64,000 nt of DNA from Liolophura sinensis (GCF_032854445.1 NC_088304.1:20187850-20251849); one strand, 5' to 3'. Shown: positions 24,331 to 36,319, counted from the first letter of the stretch. Notes: generated by a model not told the origin, from the letters alone. Numbers and translations are program-made.

Positions 24331-24475
24331 GCATTAAATGGCATAGAATGTGATTTGTTGAATGGAATTTCGACGACACTACTTTCTAAGCTACACCACA
24401 TTTTATGATTAAGTTTCAATCGCTTGAATATATGATTTAATATTGAAAACAAAAACATACTGAAACGTCATATCA

Positions 24476-24756
24476 CAAAACGCATTACGTCTCCGAGATG
24501 GTTAGCACGCCAGTGCGGAGCCATGACACAGGAGTCTCTCACCAATGTGGTCGCTATGAGTCTAAGTCCATCTCATCCTGGCTTCTTCTCCGGCCGTACG
24601 TGGGAAGGTCTGCCAGCAACCTGCGGATGATCTTGGGTTACCCCCGGGCTCTGTACAGTTCCAACCACCATTATGCTGGCGGCCGTCGTATAAGTGAAAT
24701 ATTCTTGTGTACGACGTGAAACACCAATCAAATAAATAAATAAACAAAATACATTG
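24476..24756 (+). mobile_element. Full-length tRNA-headed SINE
   Basis: Head (CTCCGAGATGGTTAGCACGC ... GTCGCTATGAGTCTAAGTCC), central domain with TGGGAAGGTCTGCCAGCAAC, the GTATAAGTGAAATATTCTTG core and (AATA)n tail. The flanks CAAAACGCATT and CAAAATACATT may be an aged duplication with two mismatches. Confidence 0.85.
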
Positions 24757-24967
24757 TTAAGCAAGTAATAAGCTGCAAGCAGTATAAACATCCTTATACC
24801 ATAGAGAGATATTTCACATTCCAGAAACACATTTTTCACGCTCACCGCTTTATGTATAATCGGTTTTCCTTGTTCTCGAGCAGATGAGTTTATTTCAGAG
24901 CGGCTCAAAAGTGGTGTTGATTGATCGCATGAACTTGGCCCTTTTTCATGTACAAAGGGCAGATAAC

Positions 24968-25085
24968 GGTATAAAACAGCCCCTTGTAGACGTCTGCAGT
25001 TGGGGTATAGTTTAGCTCCAGACTGATTAGCGATCGTAAATCGACTGTTTCCCGAAGTATGCCCGTGACCGTAACCGCCAATGGT
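24968..25085. repeat. Dispersed block D, copy 2
   Basis: TAGACGTCTGCAGTTGGGG, CTCCAGACTGATTAGCGA, GTAAATCGACTGTTTCCCGA and GACCGTAACCGCCAATG match 18838-18970. Confidence 0.6.
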
Positions 25086-25179
25086 GTTTAACAAAGTTTA
25101 ACTTGTCAGGTACATTTTGTTCATCCTGAATTTAAAATCTTAATTATCTATTAATAGCTATGTAATATGAAATGAGAAT

Positions 25180-25605
25180 TGCATTAGGGTTAAAGGCCCA
25201 CAGCTTTAATATGTTGAGGGCAGCACATTCTAAAAGAGTTCCAGGTTTATAACAGATCTAGATAATGTGGAACCCTGAAGCCAGGAGACACGCGTTGTCT
25301 TTCTATTTTGCATTATTTTTCCGTGTATCATAATACCTTGAAACAGATTAGATTTCAGTCTCATTTTTCCAGCAAAAACTGACGAATTGCTACACAATCG
25401 CTAGCTTGATCTACGCGATTGCTGATGAGCTGCCTCGGATGCTTCAACACATATTACTGAATATTAATTGTACTGAATCTAAGAGGCACGAAACAAGAGA
25501 CGTTTACAGCTGCGCAAAAGTGTTTTGCGTCTGTAACTATTTCCAAAACAACTGCATGAAAGTTCACGCAGTTCACGTAGATTTTACACCACAGTTTATG
25601 GGGAA
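25180..25605. repeat. Dispersed block E, copy 2 (partial)
   Basis: GTGGAACCCTGAAGCC, TTGCATTATTTTTCCGTGT, CTAGCTTGATCTACGCGATT and CTGATGAGCTGCCTCGGATG align with 21680-21860 and 27900-28100. The tail (ACAGCTGCGCAA) aligns with 28170-28190. Confidence 0.5.
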
Positions 25606-25699
25606 TAAAAATAACTAAAGCAAAAATGCATATCTGATTCACGCACACACAAACTCACACGCGCGCGTGCGCATTTGTAAAAATACATAAGTACATGTA

Positions 25700-26597
25700 T
25701 ATATGTAGGATTTTTCTGATGTGGGGAAATGTGGGGGAAAAAGCAATTCACACCTGCTCAACTTTTCTTACAACCCAGTGACTGTGAGGACAGCGCAGGT
25801 GACAGGATCGAGTTCCAGGTTAGTGAATGTAAGGATCGAGCGCAGTTACTGTGGAAGCTAAACTGGGAACATGGCTAACCGATCTCAGAGCCAGACGAGA
25901 CCATAGAGCGATGTTGTTGTTCAAGATCAGTTATTTGAATAAGTAATAACTGATCTCGCAGCGGGTTAGTTATTCGAATAACCAATAACTAAACCGGCAC
26001 CGGGTTAGTTATTTGAATAAATAATAACTAACCAGCAGCGGGTTAGTTATTCGAATAACCAATATCTAACCCAGCAGCGGTGTAGTAATTCAAAATCATT
26101 TACTCGAATAACTAATGGCTAACACAGCAGCGGGTTAGTCATACTAACTAGCAGCAGGTTAGTTATTCGAATAACCAATAACTAAGCTAGCACCGGGCTA
26201 TTTATTTCATTTATATTTATTTATTTGATTGGTGTTTTACGCCGTATTCAAGAATATTGGTTAGTTATTTGAATAACTGATTTGGAATGACTAAAGAGCA
26301 GAGAGTTAGTTATTAGTTATTCGAATAACTAACCCGCTGCTGGTTAGTTATTAGTTATTCAAATAACTGATCTTGAACAACAACATCGCTCTATGGTCTC
26401 GTCTGGCTCTGAGATCGGTTAGCCATGTTCCTAGTTTAGCTTCCACAGTAACTGGGCTTGATCCTTACATTCACTAACCTGGAACTCGATCCTGTCACCT
26501 GCGCTGTCCTCACAGTCACTGGGTTGTAAGAAAAGTTGAGCAGGTGTGAATTGCTTTTTTCCCCACATTTCCCCACATCAGAAAAATCCTACATATA
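25700..26597. mobile_element. Fold-back (MITE-like) element with palindrome array
   Basis: The two arms, 25700-25947 and about 26350-26597, are reverse complements with about four mismatches in 245 bp. The outer ends read TATATGTAGGATTTTTCTG. They fit either a TA or a TATA target duplication. Between the arms is an imperfect array of units built on the 14-bp palindrome GTTATTCGAATAAC (exact at 25969, 26046, 26162 and 26326, with several one-base variants), separated by AGCAGCGGGTTA-type spacers and their complements. A SINE tail fragment sits inside. No transposase frame exists, so the element is non-autonomous. Confidence 0.85.
26199..26259 (-). mobile_element. SINE tail fragment inside the fold-back element
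   Basis: The (ATTT)n tail, GATTGGTGTTTTACGCCGTA and TTCAAGAATATT are present, then the sequence returns abruptly to the GGTTAGTTATTTGAATAACT array. Only about 55 bp of the SINE remain. Confidence 0.8.
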
Positions 26598-26619
26598 ACC
26601 CGCTGCTAACTTCAGTGTG

Positions 26620-27315
26620 CTCCGTGTGAACATGTCTTGAGAGAGGTAGACACCATGTGTCATGTTCAAAGGAACCGTTAAGAATCATGTTATAAAGCTC
26701 GACAGGTCGGTATACTGGTACATGTATGCAACATGTCGGAAATGGCATACAGTGTCTTTAAAGGAGAAGAAAACTTAAAATTATGACACTATAGGCTGAA
26801 ATGAGCGCATTTTTTCTAATTGGTGGTGCCTGCTGCATAATTTTGCGATTTTTCCTCGCCACACACGTAAAGCCTGAAAACGGCAAAGCTGGTATAAATC
26901 GCTGAGCCCATCGCGTCCTCCATCTTTAACACCCTGTAATTGGGAGGTTTCCAACGGCAATTCTCCTCCCAACACAGAAGACTTTAGGACTAGTTCTTAG
27001 GCAAAATGGAGTCGCCCACAGCGGATTTTGGCGCTGACTTTATTGATAATTTATCAACTTGAGGTACATATTAGAATTTTGTCACCTGTGAGAAAATGCA
27101 TACTCTTTTCAATGGTATTTGTTTGATATTTAAGTTTTCTCCTCCTTTAGCAAATGGCGGAGAAAGGCACCTTGGCAGACCGTTTGCTGCGGGTTAAAAT
27201 GTGAATCAGACTCGACTCAGTTCATCTATAAGTACTATCAGTCTGAGGGCTGTGAACTCCGGGAATACGGGCCAGGCACAATGTACCAGCGCACCGAAGA
27301 TGTTTGGATTGCGCA
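26620..27315. repeat. Dispersed block C, copy 3 (interrupted)
   Basis: CATACTGGTACATGTATGCA, then after unrelated sequence CTCAGTTCATCTATAAGTAC, TATCAGTCTGAGGGCTG and GCCAGGCACAATGTACCAGC, matching 16400-16470. The block lies directly beside the fold-back element. Confidence 0.45.
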
Positions 27316-27764
27316 TAAACCAGGGTTCTGCTGGTGGACTAAGCATCTTCGAGGCCTTGTCCCTTTGCATTGTTATAATGTTATAGTATGCCAACAAGGC
27401 AGAGATGTTAATTGCGATTTATTCAACGACACTGGTCTAAAGTTTACTAAAATCATATTTAACAATACCACATGTCAAAGGGACCATACCCCGGTAAGAC
27501 TTACTCCACCAGCAGAACTCTTTGGAGAGATTTTTGACAACTATCGATTATAATTCGATGAAGGGTTGGCTAATTTGTCTGGTGTAGTAAAAGAACTGAA
27601 ACGTGTGGCTGTGTAGGTTTCTGACTTGCTCAAACGGATTTAGAAATACGGTAGAAAAAACTCATGATGAATTTTTTGGGGTAGTGGTGTGACACCAATT
27701 CTAATTCATAACCTATGTAGCATGTAGATGAGCAAGCTGTCATAACAAAACAAAAAAAAAATCC

Positions 27765-28240
27765 TTCGTCGTAAGAATCCATTAAAGACGGATTAAAGAG
27801 GTTTGCTGCTAAAGAAAACAGATTTTGGTGGAATCAATAATTTTAATGAGGTTTATGCCAAATACGAAACCAGCGTCTTTGACAATCGCTCTAGAAAGCA
27901 AGACTACGTCGTTCCTTAAAGCCGGAATATCAACAGCAAATACGTGCCGGCTCTGTATTTTAATTAGTTTTCGGTGTACAATAAAACCTTCAAACAGTTT
28001 TAATTTTGGTTAAATTTTTTTCTGAAATAGGAAAAAAGGCCAAACAACGGCTGGCTTGATCTATCTCCGAGCTTGTCCGTACTTCTTGGGATGCCACATG
28101 TGATTGTTTTGGGAACTGCTTCAACACACATTATCGCCTTGAATACAATCTAAGGCGAAGAAAAATGTGACGTGTACAACTGCTTGGAATTATTTAACTT
28201 TCTGAAATTATATGTCAAAACTTCAAGTAAAATTCAGACA
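27765..28240. repeat. Dispersed block E, copy 3
   Basis: GAATCCATTAAAGACGGATT, AAAGAAAACAGATTTTGG, AATTTTAATGAGG, ATATCAACAGCAAATACGTG and TTTTAATTAGTTTTCGGTGT match 21530-21760. The most complete partner of copy 1. Confidence 0.6.
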
Positions 28241-28471
28241 TGCACTCTTCATCATCACTGTGGGTTTTTTTTTTCATGCGGGTTGTTTTGTGCGATTAGA
28301 CACTGTAGAAGGGAAGCATTCTCTCCATAGTAATCACCGAATCGCTAATAACTTTCAACGTATATCCCGAAATTAGAACATAAAATCAAACAAAGTTTTC
28401 TCATCTGACCTTTCTTGTCACACGACAACGGCTATGAAGTAAAGCGATATTACCCGTAGTAATTTACTCGA

Positions 28472-28538
28472 AGTCGGATTTAATCCCGGGTCTCCCGACT
28501 TCGAGGCGCATGGTCTAACCATTAGACCAAAGAGGTCT
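28472..28538 (-). pseudogene. tRNA-like sequence, degenerate
   Basis: On the minus strand an A-box-like TTTGGTCTAATGGTTAG is followed about 40 nt later by a B-box-like CCGGGATTAAATCC, and the D-arm halves GGTC and GACC can pair. The acceptor ends do not pair and no clean anticodon stem forms, so this is a tRNA relic or SINE head, not a functional tRNA. Confidence 0.5.
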
Positions 28539-28774
28539 TAGTTCTTCAGCTTAGACAGAATATACATATCTGTCGGAGTTTGCCGAAACTGTACGTCTGT
28601 TGCACACGTACGATACGGTGCATGTACTTTCATTAAGGGATTTCTAAATCTCCTAAGAATGGTTACAAATTATATAACGTTTACCCTGAATTGTTCCAAT
28701 CAGTTTACAATAGTAACATTTATATGAAAATGACTTCAAGCAAGGTGATTTGGTTCGGCCCTGTTAACTTATCA

Positions 28775-28835
28775 ATGCGTCGAAACAGACATTCGTATTC
28801 CAGCCGTCAACCAATAACAACGTTCCACGGTCAGC
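28775..28835. repeat. Dispersed repeat F, copy 3 (fragment)
   Basis: TGCGTCGAAACAGACATTCG and TATTCCAGCCGTCAACC match the first part of copies 1 and 2. Confidence 0.5.
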
Positions 28836-30049
28836 TTTCCTCCGCTCATTCGATCCTAATCAATGGCCAGCTTGGGTCAAGCTTGACGTTAGGAGGTGTG
28901 TCAGGTATATGGGGAAATTTTGTGTCTTAGACGGGTATTCTCCGAGCTTTATTCATTCACAAATTTTGCCGTCGACGTATACATGCTAAAATAAAAAAGT
29001 CGTAATTTCCTACCGCGTTAAATACCAGTCAAACAAAAATATGGCTAGAACACAAAACACCTACAAACATGGGTTTGCTGAATTTCATAGTTACACAAGC
29101 ATTCGGCTTTTTCCTCACCAGAAAAACGCGCTCTTTCACATTTCAGGTCTGTGAATTGTCTAAGATGTCTGAAGTGTATCTAAAGAATGGATTCGTTTAA
29201 AAAATGTGCACGAGGGGATTAACTATCGACTTTCTCATTTGGGGAAAGAACACTTGGGCAGTAAAGTTAAAACTGTTTTTAGGCATTTATCTCATAGATT
29301 TATTTTGTCTTTTCTGAGGAAGTATCGTTTTTTTACATTATATGTAAATTTACATATAATGTCACGTGATAGGAATCAAGAGGCCTGGGGAAATTTCAAA
29401 TGAATGTGCCGTGAAAGAAACTGGCGACATACATCAGCCTCACTATAAGAATATAGAAAGTTTTCCCTCTGGATGGAATTCTGAAGAATATTATTTAAAA
29501 AAGGGCATCTGGTGTATCATGTTTTAAGTTGTATGTATATATGTATTAAACGTGTTATTGATTATCGGCCTTTGGACAAGCACACGATTTTATCACACTT
29601 GAAACCTTAAAGCCCAGAGCAAATCGGAATCACGCGTGTATTTTTCACTAGAATTTAGGCCATCCATAAAACAGAAATCAGTATTTCGATAACCTCTAAT
29701 AAACTGGGTATATCAGTTTGTCTCTGCCTGAAATTTAACACTGCGTTTTGCATTATTGCGGTTATAAAGGATTGTGTTACAAAATGTTCCATGACACGCT
29801 CTATAAAGCAGCAAGGCAAATTTGAAATCACCTGCTGTTTTTCCACAAAACATTAACATATTATTATACCATTATTCCATAATGGTATACGTACATGCAT
29901 ATTCATTAAACCCTTATTTAAAAATGCTTGCGGAATACTACAAGGTTTTCGGACACCATCACAACATTACACGGATTCATAAATCCCACCGAACGTTTTG
30001 TCTTACAAGTTGAATGGATGATGTAAGGTATGATTTGATTTGATTGGTT
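28836..30049. other. Non-genic stretch, nothing recognised
   Basis: AT-rich. A perfect short palindrome (ACATTATATGTAAATTTACATATAATGT core) lies near 29334-29361 and could form a small cruciform. No coding exon is seen. Confidence 0.4.
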
Positions 30050-30134
30050 ATTTATTTATTTATTTGATTGGTGTTTTACGCCGTACTCAAGAATATTCCA
30101 CTTATCCGACGGCGGGCAGAATTGTGGTGGGCAC
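30050..30134 (-). mobile_element. 5'-truncated SINE fragment
   Basis: The (ATTT)n tail, TTGATTGGTGTTTTACGCC and the ACTCAAGAATATTCCACTTA core, ending in GGTGGGCAC. About 85 bp remain. Confidence 0.75.
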
Positions 30135-32467
30135 ATTATAGTGTACGGATTGCTTTTGAAGATTATGATATTATGGTCAATCAAAGAAATAGATTACATG
30201 TACATTCTTTTTTTATTTTGGAACAAATTGGAGAGCACAAATAAAACAAAAATAATGCAATAATAATTACTTTGTTGGAATCGGAAAGTTTTTTAACCTG
30301 TCCATAATCAAAAATACTGAGGGCATGGTCAGTGGATGCCCGTATCACTGCACACTGCCCACGTTTTTCGACAATTCCCGACATTCAAGAAAATCACCAT
30401 TATGATGTGCTATCACTCCCTGGGTCCATCACTCTGGCAATGCCCACCGCCCAGCCATTCTGGAAATTTTGTACATACATGCTACATGGTTTGAGCACTG
30501 AAAACTTTTAATTTTCTAAAAAATATCCTTGTAGTAACTGTCACTGACTTGTGACTAGTACGTTACCGAATGTGAATCGGTCAATAGTGTAATAAAGGCA
30601 ACAAGGTACCAGTCAACATCATCGGGGATCGTTTCTTAAGCAGTTTATAAAAACATACATTAGAATATAAGTTGTCTAATACCCGTGGTGATTTCCATTG
30701 ATGCGACAGATAAGTCACCGGTAAAATTCAGCCTAGTGTCTCATGGTCATGTAAAGTTTTAATCAAAATTTTCATGTATATGCTGAAAACGTAACAACGT
30801 AGCCCGCTCCCTCCACCCAAAATGGCATAAGGAGTGTTAGGTGAAAAAGGCGTTGTTAGACCTTTATTAGAATTCACCGATCGGATAACGGATAGCACCG
30901 CCACAGTGAACCACGACAACAAAAATTTTGCTAGTCTTGACTCCGGGGTATTTTTTTTTCAGCTACGATCTTAACATGCTGCGCAGACACAAGAATGACA
31001 CGACTGGCTCACATAGTATAATTTCCTGCTCATAGCTGTAATCAGAATTTCCAAAGATTTAATGTTTTGCATAACTTAGACTAATAAACCGGGTTTTCAG
31101 GCTGATCCGACGCTCCACGATGTTGTCGTTGTACATGTACTGGTGGTCTCAATGGTATGCACTGGATGCACATTTCCACGTTACTGGCGGGTTCGCATAA
31201 TGCAAGAAATAATACCCCATCAACTAAACATTGAATTCTCCACAGTGATGAACTGTTATTAAACGGGCTGTTTGTCGGACAGCAAAGACCTGGCGGAGTC
31301 ATTGCGCTTCCCGATACGCCTGAGATAATTTAGAAAATCGGAGGTCAGTCGATGAATAGAGCAGTGAGAACCGAAGATAACTGAAAATATCCAATACCTA
31401 TTTGCAACTCGCTATCAAATGTTTCCCCCAGGCACGTCGATAAAGTGACATGCAAAAAAAGTTGCACAAAACAAGAATGGCTTCTGCCTATCTTGTAGAA
31501 TATTCCATGTCTCAAGATAGAAAACACATTGAACTGATCGACGATCTGGCTAAACTCTGCTGTGTTTTCTTTTTATTTCTTTCAAAACAGTGTTTTTTAT
31601 TCAAGGCAACAAAACATTTGCTCTTCATAAAGTGTGAACAGGCTAGAATATTTTGTTATCAGTTTCTCTTGCTAATCTTTCTTGTTGTACAGCTTCATCT
31701 GACAACCACATTACTTCACTCAAATTTTTTAGCTTTCCGTCTGCTTTGGATACAACTTCTTTTGTTCTTGTTAGCTACTTCCACATTCCACAGATGTAGT
31801 TCTGAGATTTTCTTTTCATATGCAGTTTTCTTCAGTGCTTTAATCTTTTTCCTTGTGGTTGGCAACCCCGTCATTTTGCTCATTTTTGAGAGATAATTTT
31901 CTTGCGTTTGTCAGATATAATTGCTCGCTGATGGACATTTGGCAAATTTGCCACATGCCTTTTCAAACGGCATTAAAATAAGTTTATATAATCTGGCACG
32001 TTTGCTGGTAACCTGTTCGGAAATGCCTGCACAGGCTTCCACCTCCATGGATCAGCTATGTCATCTAGATGCTTCGATCCATCTTCTTAAAGAAGACGAG
32101 TTTGACACCAATGACTAGAACTCTATTGGCCCCGAGGCTCATGTACCTCGTGTGAAGCCTTAAAAGTCGATAACTACACAGCACCTTATTTATCTAACTG
32201 TTGGTTGACCGGTTTGTGGGCAAACCTAACACTAATGAATCCAAGCTGTAGCTGTCGTAGCTGTTGAAGGGCAAAGGCTAGCGGCTCCCTACAGTTCGTG
32301 ACACAGCTTGCTGTTTCAAACAAACAAGTAACTAAATTTCTGCATACCGGGAGTGAAAATTTCATTTTCTTTTTGGGTTGGCTGTTTTTTTGTTGTTTTT
32401 TTTTTTTTTTGGGGGGGGGATGTAAAAACCTCGTCCATCGGACTTTTATTTAGTAAGCATGGCTGAA
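30135..32467. other. Non-genic stretch
   Basis: No family is recognised. The longest frame (31450-31896, plus) is a run of Phe/Leu codons in T-rich DNA. On the opposite strand, about 31714-31890, there is a 58-codon Lys-rich frame. I consider neither a gene. A T/G homopolymer pair lies near 32396-32420. Confidence 0.4.
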
Positions 32468-32592
32468 TTCATTTATTTATTTCATTGGTACGCCGTACTC
32501 CAGAATATTTCACTTATACGACGGCGGCCAACATTATGGTGGGAGGAACCGGGCACAGCCCGGGGGAAACCCACGACCATCCGCAAGTTTCA
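32468..32592 (-). mobile_element. 5'-truncated SINE
   Basis: The (ATTT)n tail, GTACGCCGTACTCCAGAATA and the central GGAACCGGGCACAGCCCGGG are present. It stops after CCATCCGCAAG, before the head. Confidence 0.8.
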
Positions 32593-32689
32593 ACGTTTTA
32601 AACGATCGATATGGATTCAAGGAACACAAACGCATCTATATGCATTTTGGAAGGTCCATCGCCGTATTTTTTAAAAATAATTGTGCTGA

Positions 32690-32880
32690 CGCCATGGTGC
32701 TAGGGGGCGTGTACATTGCAACTATTTATACATTTACATAAACAGTTAGAATAAAACCCTGACTGAGGTGAAGTGAAAAGACCGTATTTCACCGGTTACG
32801 TGTGACCATTTGCCAGCTATCACACTGCCCTCCCTGCTATGGTTTTACTCTCTATGCTGTACATCCTTAATTACATTAAG
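32690..32880 (-). repeat. Dispersed repeat B, copy 5 (minus)
   Basis: Reverse complement of the family order: GCCATGGTGCTAGGGGGCGT, TTACATAAACAGTTAGAATA, TTTCACCGGTTACGTGTGAC, CATTTGCCAGCTATCACACT and TCTCTATGCTGTACATCC. One of the best-preserved copies. Confidence 0.8.
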
Positions 32881-33964
32881 ATCATAAACCGTACAGGTAG
32901 ATTCCCATGGATCCAATGGACACAAATTGATGTAAACTGCGTTTTAGCAACAGCAATTGGACGAGAGAAATCAACAGAAAGAAATTATAGCATTCAGTTT
33001 ACAGTATCAGCTGTCTTTTCGTGTGAATAAATGTAGAATATTTTGTTTTATTAGTTTGGCATTACGCGGCACACAAGGATATAGTTACGTCTTGACACAA
33101 TAGGACGTGAGCAAGGTGGCAGTTTACAAATTAAAATTAAAACGAAACCAACAAAAACGATGATTCTGTAACATACTGACATAAGCATAAACTGGACAAA
33201 TTTTCGGTGTTTACTGAACGTACATGGTGTCTCCTAAACTAGGATTTACAAGTAGCCTGGAACGGATTATGAAGATTCCTAAACATGGGAGAACTTTTCG
33301 GTTTGTGCATGTGTAATGCATGTTTTACATTGAGCATAACACAGATATCAGTCCTTGGGTAAAATAGGTGAATTGTTAATCGCCGGTGTGTCGTCTGGTC
33401 AGTAAACCTGCCGTCACGATGTCGACTTGATTCCGAGAAAGTGTTCACCCTGAGTTGTCTTTGAACCTCTTTCATGATCACGGGATTCCACTGTAGCGAA
33501 GGCCATATATGTGACAGATATATTCACGTTTCGGAACGATGCTAACCTATTCTGTATCCAATACTTGTGTAATCAGTCTGAGAGGCAGAATATAATTATG
33601 CCCTCGCTTCTGTTGAGAAATGAGAAATATAGCTTTTCTTGGAAAAAAAAACATTTACAGAGATGCCTGTGGCAAGTTAGCAGCCAGGTGTTATCCAACA
33701 AAGCATTGTTTCGTCTGGAAACAACAAACGAATCGAGGTATCTATAAATAAGACGACACTTTGCATTTAACACTACGTAGTTGCTACTGCTTCCGTTATA
33801 TCAATATGTTTGCGTCTGTGTAGTAGTTTTTCTCATAAACAAAATACGTGTTAAAATTGGTGTACTTCTGAGTCTTGATTAGTGTAATAGAGAGTTTTTG
33901 TGACAAGGCGAATAGGTTCATATTTCACATTGTAAATTGTAATTACTTGGACAGCAAGATACAT
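32881..33964. other. Non-genic stretch, nothing recognised
   Basis: Short frames only, with no matched repeat. Confidence 0.4.
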
Positions 33965-34260
33965 ATCTCAGTTTGTAGCGTTTGTTAGATCCTATGTGCC
34001 GTGTGACAATTTCATTCAACGTCAGTAGTTGTCGCTTGAAAAGTGTAGTGTGTCAAGGCTATTCCATCAAGCTTCACTCCAAGTTTCTTAAATTTTACAA
34101 TGAGTATAATTCTCTTGTAAGTAAATATGGACAGAGCGTCTCGAATCTCCAACGTTCTGCTTCAGTATTGTGTCTAATTCAGCTTAACTCGGGACAGATT
34201 GCATGGTTGGATATCTGAACAGTTGCAATCAAAACGCAACTGAGATACACCTTATACTCT
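33965..34260 (+). pseudogene. Penelope-like RT relic, C-terminal part
   Basis: DNA matches the 3' part of the larger relic at 46590-47165: CTTGTAGCGTTTGTTAG-like start, GTGTCAAGGCTATTCC, CACTCCAAGTTTCTTAAATT, AGTATAATTCTCTTGTAAGT and GCAACTGAGATACAC. Frames are broken. It serves as the uninterrupted comparison for the SINE inserted in the 46-kb relic. Confidence 0.65.
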
Positions 34261-34645
34261 ATCATGGTATTCGATTTGAATTCTGAATTCACTCTGTCTG
34301 TTAGAACATATCTTGCGTCTTTCCAACATCACTGAAAACTGTTGACTGCTTCACTTTGCATGAATCCGTCGAATTTTCGTACTGTGTATACTTTCTTCGT
34401 TTCTTCGTAGGTTTGTAGCAAATACACTGATCAGGCAATCCAGTACATATTTATACATACATGCGTATTCAAGTGAGCTTTTAAAGTCAAGCTAATATCA
34501 TATACCTATAAATTTTTGTCAGCTTACATACACCTAGATATTACCGAATACGGCGTAACCAACCCAATCTATAGGACTTCAGTCTCGTGACAATTGTTCA
34601 GTAACACGGCATGGTATAGTTCTCGCACGCTACGGTATCACTGAG
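34261..34645. other. Non-genic stretch, nothing recognised
   Basis: AT-rich with no frame or repeat of note. Confidence 0.4.
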
Positions 34646-34649
34646 AAGT

Positions 34650-34765
34650 CATCTAAAAAACACAGGGCTGGGTCATCAAAGTCTTTAAAAGTGAGATTTG
34701 TTTCTGCTTCGCTTGGCGCTCAGCGCCGAGAGGTTAACCCGAGGAAACTTGACTGAAAAAAAAGG
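34650..34765. repeat. Dispersed repeat G, copy 2
   Basis: GCTGGGTCATCAAAGTCTTT, TTCTGCTTCGCTTGGCGCTC, CGAGAGGTTAACCCGAGG and AACTTGACT follow the order of 6540-6630. Confidence 0.5.
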
Positions 34766-35004
34766 CAAGAAAAAGGAATTTTTTCCAGTTCTCAGTGTAA
34801 ATACCGTTTTGTCCGAAACCCTCTACTTGTTTAAAACATGGGGCTAGAGTCATTGTCTCTGGTCACTAGTCCGTTTTATCCATGCATACTTTATGTAATA
34901 CAATGCGGTCATTCGAATTCCGTATGTTGGATCAACTCTATTGCCTACAAGTTTACCTCAGTCCAGAACCCATTCAGATGATGAAGCTAGTTTAGCTTTG
35001 AATC

Positions 35005-35065
35005 TGTAAGGGTACAGCATAGAGAGAGAAAAACCAGATCAGCGACGACAGATTGAATCAAATGG
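35005..35065 (+). repeat. Dispersed repeat B, copy 6 (fragment)
   Basis: GGTACAGCATAGAGAGAGAA, AACCAGATCAGCGACGACAG: only the first sixth of the family. Confidence 0.5.
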
Positions 35066-35687
35066 AATCAAACTGCTTTGACTTTCCCAATTTTCATGTT
35101 CTTTTTTTAAATTATTTTTCTTGTCTCTATAAAGACAATAAGTGTTACGAGCTCCAAGGAGCATAGGTCTGATACTGTGAGGCTCCACATACATTTAAAC
35201 CGAGAAAGAATAATTTTTTGTTTAAATTACAAATAATTACTTTATAAAGAGCATTACTTGTCACCCGCAGTGTATCCCTTTGGCCGATAGTTCCTCTATA
35301 AGTTTGTTTTGTTACGGCGTAACAAGATGAAAACACATTGTTTTCAACATATCTTTTGCGATCAGTCACATAAATGCCTTTGGAAACTCTTGGTTAGTCA
35401 TTTACATGAATTTTCCCCCTAAAAATAGAGAAAAATGACCAAGAAGGTGAATCTATATTTCCTTGTTAAATTGCCCCGGGGTCATGTACTGTCCTTTTAT
35501 ATGATGCATGACTAGCCAAGTGTTACTTCGACCTACTAAAAATGTAAGACATGTCAGCATTTCACCGTGAGGCTGTTCTGAACTCTTGGTATGTAGGCTT
35601 ACAATTCTGATAGGAGACTGGTCCATTTGCCTGGTACCTATCTTCTTTGGATGTTCTACGGATATCATTTGCTAGCCAGAATTTGTA

Positions 35688-36070
35688 ATGGAACGTCAAT
35701 ATGAAGCGGAAGAGAGACGGCAAGCTCCGTGATATCGCCGACAAGTGGGAACATACAGAGGATGAGGCCATGCAGAACAACGCACTAAAGGCTTTGGCAG
35801 ACTATACAAAAACTTTTCCTGAGCCGTTTGAAAAAACCTGAGATTCAATCGTCCAAGAGGGAACATTGGCCATCAGCTTCTTCAAGCCGTGGTAATGAGG
35901 TCAACGGTAGATCTGAAATTTCAATACCACATCGTTTCAACCCAAGTATTCAGTTTCAAAATGAAGGAAGCAGACAAACTAAAAGGTTAGAAAGCATAAT
36001 GCAGATGGAAATGACCCACTAAGATTAGAGGAGTTAATACGTGTGTTTGACCAGCACGTTGTACGCTCAG
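35688..36070 (+). pseudogene. Upstream copy, exon 1 (frameshifted)
   Basis: Begins with ATG in the same context as the paralogue (CATTTGCTAG-CAG-ATTTG-AATG) and ends at TCAG|GTAAGC like it. It is 50 bp shorter, lacking one KWE-C/R-TE-EA repeat of the N-terminal charged region, and carries several indels. Confidence 0.8.
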
Positions 36071-36177
36071 GTAAGCGTCATTTAATGTGTTCAGACAAAC
36101 TTGATCATTAGAAATTACATCTTGCTTGTGTTTTAAGTCATCAACCACGTCCTCACACTGATTCCTCACACAGATTT

Positions 36178-36314
36178 AAATGATAGAAGGCTTGTCAACA
36201 ACCTGCGGATGGTCGTGGGTTTCCTCCCAACATACTGCTGGCCGCTCGAGTATAAATGAAATATAAGTGAGTACGGCGTGAAACACCAATCAAATAATAA
36301 ATAACAAATGATAG
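36178..36314 (+). mobile_element. 5'-truncated SINE with 9-bp duplication
   Basis: Lies in intron 1 of the upstream decarboxylase copy. It begins inside the central domain (CAACAACCTGCGGATGGTCG) and ends with the ACGGCGTGAAACACCAATCA core and a short tail. Direct repeats AAATGATAG at 36178-36186 and 36306-36314. Confidence 0.85.
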
Positions 36315-36319
36315 TATTT

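Noticed and set aside
24573..25094. 173-codon minus-strand frame
   Set aside because: Half of it is SINE sequence read in antisense (FTYTTAASIM is a recurrent SINE by-product) and the rest overlaps repeats D and E.
28472..28538. Functional tRNA gene
   Set aside because: The acceptor stem cannot pair and the anticodon stem is poor. Only the A- and B-box-like elements and the D stem survive.
31450..31896. 148-codon hydrophobic frame resembling a membrane protein
   Set aside because: It is a Phe/Leu-rich reading of T-rich DNA with no ordered helix spacing, family motif or splice support.
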